This document shows, piece after piece, positions 59,421-64,000 of a stretch of DNA of 64,000 nucleotides (position 1 is the first letter of the stretch; every line of letters starts with the position of its first letter). The position numbers and the translations under genes are program-made. The notes under the pieces are model-generated. The model ran no database searches and was not told the origin of the DNA. It saw only the letters and a program-made list of their open reading frames with translations. This stretch comes from Synanceia verrucosa (Eukaryota > Chordata > Actinopteri > Perciformes > Synanceiidae). The DNA is taken from NCBI GenBank assembly GCA_029721515.1, contig CM056566.1, positions 19,768,353-19,832,352 of the forward strand. The letters run 5' to 3'.

Positions 59421-62400
59421 ATGAATCCATCCAATCCGTTTGGCAGCCCTCAAGGTGGAGCTTTCCAAGCTCCAAGCAACACTTCGAAGAGTGGTTTGTT
59501 CCAGTCATTTGGACAGCAAAGTTCTAGCAATCAGCCCCAAACTATGGGATTTTTCCAACCATCAGCGTTTGGAGAGCCTCATGGAAGTACCATCTTTGGA
59601 CAGACCCCTGCCTTCGGACAGTCGTCCACACAGCCCACCTCGCTGCCTACAAACCAAGCTCCAGCATTTGGACAGCCTTCAGGAATGAGTAGCTCAGGCT
59701 TTGGTAGTAGCACCACATCAGCTTTTGGACAGACAAGTAGTCCGAACCAGAGTTCAGTGTTTGGCCAGACGCCCTCATTTGGGCAGCCGTCTGCATTTGG
59801 GCAAGCTCCAGGATTTGGCCAGCAGGCACCGGGGTTTGTCAAACAGCCACCAGCGTTTGGTCAACAGCCGTCTGGGTTTGGAAACTCCCAGATGGCTTCT
59901 AGCACCACCACGGCCTTAGGTCAACCTCAGCCACTTGGTTTTGGTCAATCTGTGTTTGGACAGCCGACATCTACCAGTGCCGCCACCACCAGTGTATTTG
60001 GCACAGCTCAGAGCGTGACCCAGAGCAGAGGCTTCGGATCATCCAAGTACAGTTTTAAGCCGGCAAACGACGCACTGTTCAAACCTATCTTCAATGCCAG
60101 CCCTGAGCCTGCTATCCCTCAAGCTACTTCAATGTCCAACGCACCTTTTGGCAGCAGTGGCTCCCAGACGAGTGCTAGCACCATGAGTAGCAGCAACAGC
60201 ACAACAAGTACTGGCTTCTCTCTGTCGACTCTGAAGTCTGGGCAGCTGGGCTTCAGCTTCTCACAGCCGGCTGCAGCCCCCTCTGCTCAAAACAATCCAC
60301 TAACAACTGGCAATACCAACGCTCCTTCAAACACCCTGCAGTTCACCTTTTCCCAGCCAGCCGCCCCTTCCAGCTCCAGCACGAAGGCCTCTACCACCGA
60401 GCCCACCACCCCATCGTCTTTCAGCTTTTCAGCCAAAGCCCTACAGCCCCAGGCAACCTCCCTTTTTGGGGGAGCCAATTTTGGTCAGCCTTCAGTTTTT
60501 GGTGACACCAAAGCTAAACCAGACACTGTTACTGAGGAGAAAGGGGGCAACCTTGAGGTCCTGGGAGAGACAAATGTATTTGCTCGCCTTGGCAAAGTTA
60601 CGAAGCGCAAGGAAGTTGAAGATCCAACAGTCCCCAGCTATGGCCCAGAGAAGCCTATCACAAAGGAGGAGGAGGACGTTTCAGCAGAAGCAGATTCACC
60701 AAGACATCCTTCAAAGAGGCCCCTAATGAGGTCCCGCGGCCCACCGGCTGGTTTATTTGGCAGGGCTCTGAGTGGTCTTCGTAGAGATTGTCCTAACCCA
60801 GTGAGACGAGAGGCCACCAAGGAGCCTCAGCAGCAAGCATCGAAGTGGGAGGAGAAAGAGAGGGAAGATGTACAAGGTCAGGGTGAAAGCCTACCTGCTG
60901 CTACTGCTACTACGACGATGACTACTACTACTACTGCACCACCCCCAGCACAAGCACTGACCAAGGATGTGCTGGAAAACGAAGAAGAGTCAGGTGAGTC
61001 ATGTAAATGATAATGATGATGAAAACTCACTCTTAAATGACTTTCTTGCCTGAATAACTGTTCACTTTTTATTGACCAGGTTTAAATATTGGTGCATTTC
61101 TAAAGACCAGATATTGTGTAGAATGAGTCCACACTGTTGTGAATTTAGTTGTAAGTTCTCTACAGCTGTTCAGAAATTTTAAAAGGTGATTTTTAATCAG
61201 TTGTTATGAGTACATTTTATTTTCAACATGGAATATACATGCACTTGTTACCGTCTACGTCTGCTGTAAAAATCACAGTGTTAAGCTTTGAAGTTAATGG
61301 TGGATTGCATTATTAGAATACACTCATTATGTTTCCTTCCTATTACCCATCAACCCCCTCTAGATTCTGCTAAAGCCCCAGACTCTAACCTCAGCATCAC
61401 AACCCCTGTGAGACGTGGTGTACGCAGGGAGAGCTCAGAGAGTCTGGGCAGCAGTTCGCCCACCGACTGCATTGCCATCCAGTGCAGGAATGTCCCTCCA
61501 GCCCTCAACAGGAAGGACGTGTTGGAGAAGCACTTTGGTCGTTTTGGCAAAGTCCGCAAGCTCTTCTGCCGGCCTCCTAAGAACATGGCCATAATACACT
61601 TTGCAGATCACGTGAGTTAATGCTAGTCTACCTGCTATTTCCTGTTTTATGTGGCCAGAGAGTAGCACTGATTTTACTTCTGACTTTTTTTTTTCTTACT
61701 CCTTACCTTGGCAACATTCCCCATTTCACTTGATACAAGGGATGGCCATAAAAGTCAGCAAGCTAATCCATTAATCCTGCTTTGTGAGACAGGCCAAAGG
61801 TGTGGTCTTCAATGAATTCGCTGTTCACAAATGTGCATTCTGTCACTGTTAACTCTCTTTCAGGCATCAGCATCAAGGGCAAAGAAGAAAGGCAAACTCC
61901 TTCAAAGACATGAACTCCTTCTCTTGTGGCACAGAAAGAAGCAGAGTAAATACAATATATTACTATGAAGGTTGAAGTAATTTACGTACCATGTTTGCAC
62001 CTTGACAGAAATTGTAAATAACACTGTAATATTGTTTATTTAGACCTAGTGTGCATTGTATTAACATTGTATTCACATTCTCTTTAATTCCTTGCAGTGA
62101 GTCACAGTGCTACTGTATGTTCATCAGGTCCAGGAGACAAAGGGAGCAGACCTGCAGCAAGAAAGGAGGAGGCAGAATGTCAGGACGATACAGAGTCCAA
62201 GGCTACTTCCTCCCCACACAGGAAACGTACACTCAGAGATCCTACAGAGGGCAGCATGATAACCTTCAGTCACAGGTACACTTGTACTCTTGCACCTGTA
62301 TGAAAGCAGTGTTTCCTTTATAGTTTATTTGGGAGGACGCCCTGTCCCCCAACAGGATCCCCAACCAGAAGTTCAAGATGTTATTCAAAAAGAATAAGTA

Positions 62401-63764
62401 AAAAAATGAATGAAAAGGGTCTTTAACAGGAATTCTTTTTATCAAATAAAAAAGCTAAGATTGGTACAAGTGGTAAAGGCTGCTAAAGGTAACACTGTTG
62501 GTTTTTTTTGTGTTTTATGGTAGCCCTGTAACCTTTGGAAGTAAAACAATTTGAAAATAAAAGAAGACCTTTAATATCACTATCGGTAAATAGCAGTTAT
62601 TGGTCATACGAGTAGTATTAATATCAGATATCAGAATTAGCCGCAATTTTCATAACGGTGCATCCCTAATCATTACGGTTAAAAAAAAAAAAATAATAAT
62701 AATAAATAATGGTCCTCATGGTCCGGTCCAGGCACCCCCACCCAGTACAAGCCAGGACAAACACTGGAAAGAGTTTATTATTAGTTGCCATGCCTTCAAT
62801 CATGCCCGAACGGTGGACAGCCTAAAGATAGTTGAAAAAGTTACTCTCGTGCTGTCTTTCATGTGTCTTTTCAATTGTCCTCAGTTCTCCAGTGAAGAAG
62901 TCTCTGCAGTTTGACACTGAACCCAAGATAGAAAGCAGCACAGAGGCCCAGAGCTCAGAGCGCCCGGTCCCCTCCTCCCTACTCCACCTTATTGGCCAGG
63001 TGGCTGAGACGTCTGAGGACAAATTCCGCTTTCTGGAGCAGAGGGACAAGATCCTGCGTCAAGGTTAAGCAGCCAGTCGTCTATTGCAGCCATTAAAGGG
63101 GGTTGTATGAGGTACTTCTCTCCAGTCAGCGTATTACCTCCAGTAGATGGCGGTCTGCATGCCCTCAGTTTGGAGAAGCAGACAGAAGCAGTAATACACT
63201 GACGGATAAGTCCCTCCTACACCCTACGTTATTATTTCTAGCCCTTCAATACATGAGGCGTTCTAAATGTGCATTATTTGTCCACACAGGTCGACCCAAG
63301 AGGACGGACTTGGACCTGTCTAAGGTGTTTGTGGGGACATGTCCTGACATGTGTCCAGAGAAGGAGAGGTACATGAGGGAAACACGGAAACAGCTGAGCG
63401 TGTTCGAGGTCATCCAAGATACTGAGATGGTAATTCAGCCAGTGTTCTTCAGCTGAGGCAGTACTGTGAGATGTTCTGTCACGCCTCTGGTATTCTTATT
63501 GTTTCATAAACTAGGAGGGACACTGTAGACAAAATATGAAGCTTTTAACTTCTGCCCACCAAATAGGTGGATCACTCGGCAGCCATTAAGGAATACAGCC
63601 GCTCTTCAGCCGACCAGGAAGAGCCTTTACCCCACGAGTTACGCCCCCTACCTGTCCTCAGTATGACCATGGACTATCTGGTGACTCAGATCATGGACCA
63701 GGGCCATGATCGCTACCGGGACTGGTACGACTTTGTCTGGAACAGGACCCGTGGCATCCGCAAG
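59421..63764 (+). CDS. mcm3ap: MCM3AP/GANP, germinal-centre associated nuclear protein (5' part)
   Basis: Seven exons in the window: 59421-60993, 61364-61611, 61864-61945, 62098-62275, 62885-63063, 63290-63429, 63567-63764. They are in phase and encode the first 866 aa; the gene continues past the right edge. The first exon encodes a nucleoporin-like region with many FG motifs (for example FGQTPAFGQ, FGQPSAFGQ). Exon 2 carries an RRM-like fold (CIAIQCRNVPP, FGRFGKVRKLF). The SAC3/GANP domain begins in exon 6 with FVGTCPDMCPEKERYMRE. GANP is the scaffold of the TREX-2 complex, which couples transcription to mRNA export at the nuclear pore. The full family protein is about 1,980 aa, so more than half lies outside this window. 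The fish spacer between RRM and SAC3 is poorly conserved. Confidence 0.94.
62570..62665 (-). repeat. hAT-like end fragment
   Basis: Read on the minus strand it starts TTAGGGATGCACCGTTATG and continues to a CCGATAGTGATATT block, as in fish hAT MITEs with TAGGGATGCACCG termini. Only one end is recognisable. It lies in an MCM3AP intron. Confidence 0.4.
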
Positions 63765-64000
63765 GTAAGAGCCTGCTGCAGGTGATCTGCTCTCTCCAAA
63801 TATCAGCTTTAAACAAGCTTATATGTTGGATGATTGGAATATATATTTTTAAAAACACCCATTTTTATGCAAGTTGATGTTTTCAGGATGTCCATCTATT
63901 AGTCTGTACCAACCATTCTAGTGAATGGGATATCTTAGGAATGCCTGGAGGGACGTGGCACTAAGTTGTGAGATGTTTTGTTTCCTCTGTCATACCCACA

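Overview
This is vertebrate nuclear DNA, almost certainly from a ray-finned (teleost) fish. It carries eight multi-exon protein genes with GT-AG introns. The intergenic and intronic DNA is rich in fish-type repeats: tRNA-derived SINEs with ATCC tails, hAT-like MITEs and LINE tails. No prokaryotic, CRISPR or viral system is visible. The species cannot be fixed from the sequence. The gene models below were assembled by hand from splice signals, reading phase and family knowledge. Seven are complete in the window and one runs off the right edge.

Layout, left to right. 1-3.7 kb: no recognised gene; promoter-like and repeat DNA. 3.7-9.2 kb (-): CYP27A1-like mitochondrial sterol hydroxylase, 9 exons, 517 aa. 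9.2-10.7 kb: intergenic, with a hAT-like MITE and an orphan promoter-like block. 10.8-13.7 kb (-): BCS1L, mitochondrial complex III assembly ATPase, 7 coding exons, 419 aa. 15.0-22.8 kb (+): ZNF142, about 40 zinc fingers. 23.4-34.7 kb (-): PLCD4, phospholipase C delta 4, 15 coding exons, 755 aa. 35-40 kb: PLCD4 5' region and intergenic DNA. 40.0-43.8 kb (-): CNOT9, CCR4-NOT subunit, 299 aa. 45.3-54.7 kb (+): USP37, deubiquitinase, 23 coding exons, 956 aa. 56.5-58.6 kb (-): YBEY, endoribonuclease, 168 aa. 59.4 kb to the end (+): 5' part of MCM3AP/GANP.

Three of the gene pairs are head to head and seem to share a promoter: BCS1L/ZNF142, CNOT9/USP37 and YBEY/MCM3AP. From memory of the human map, the USP37-CNOT9-PLCD4-ZNF142-BCS1L-CYP27A1 order matches human 2q35 and YBEY-MCM3AP matches 21q22.3. 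The window therefore joins two blocks that are separate in humans. RNF25, STK36 and TTLL4, which lie between BCS1L and CYP27A1 in humans, are absent here.

I did not find a new multi-gene system. The observations most worth following are: a non-canonical GC-AG intron inside the PLCD4 catalytic domain; a PLCD4 acceptor that would create a stop codon if the wrong AG were used; a NAGNAG acceptor in USP37; a hAT-like MITE family with an internal 33-bp tandem array and perfect 8-bp target duplications; SINE insertions with perfect target duplications, one nested in an older repeat; a foldback element with one arm repeated in another gene; and an orphan promoter-like block with a possible short first exon.
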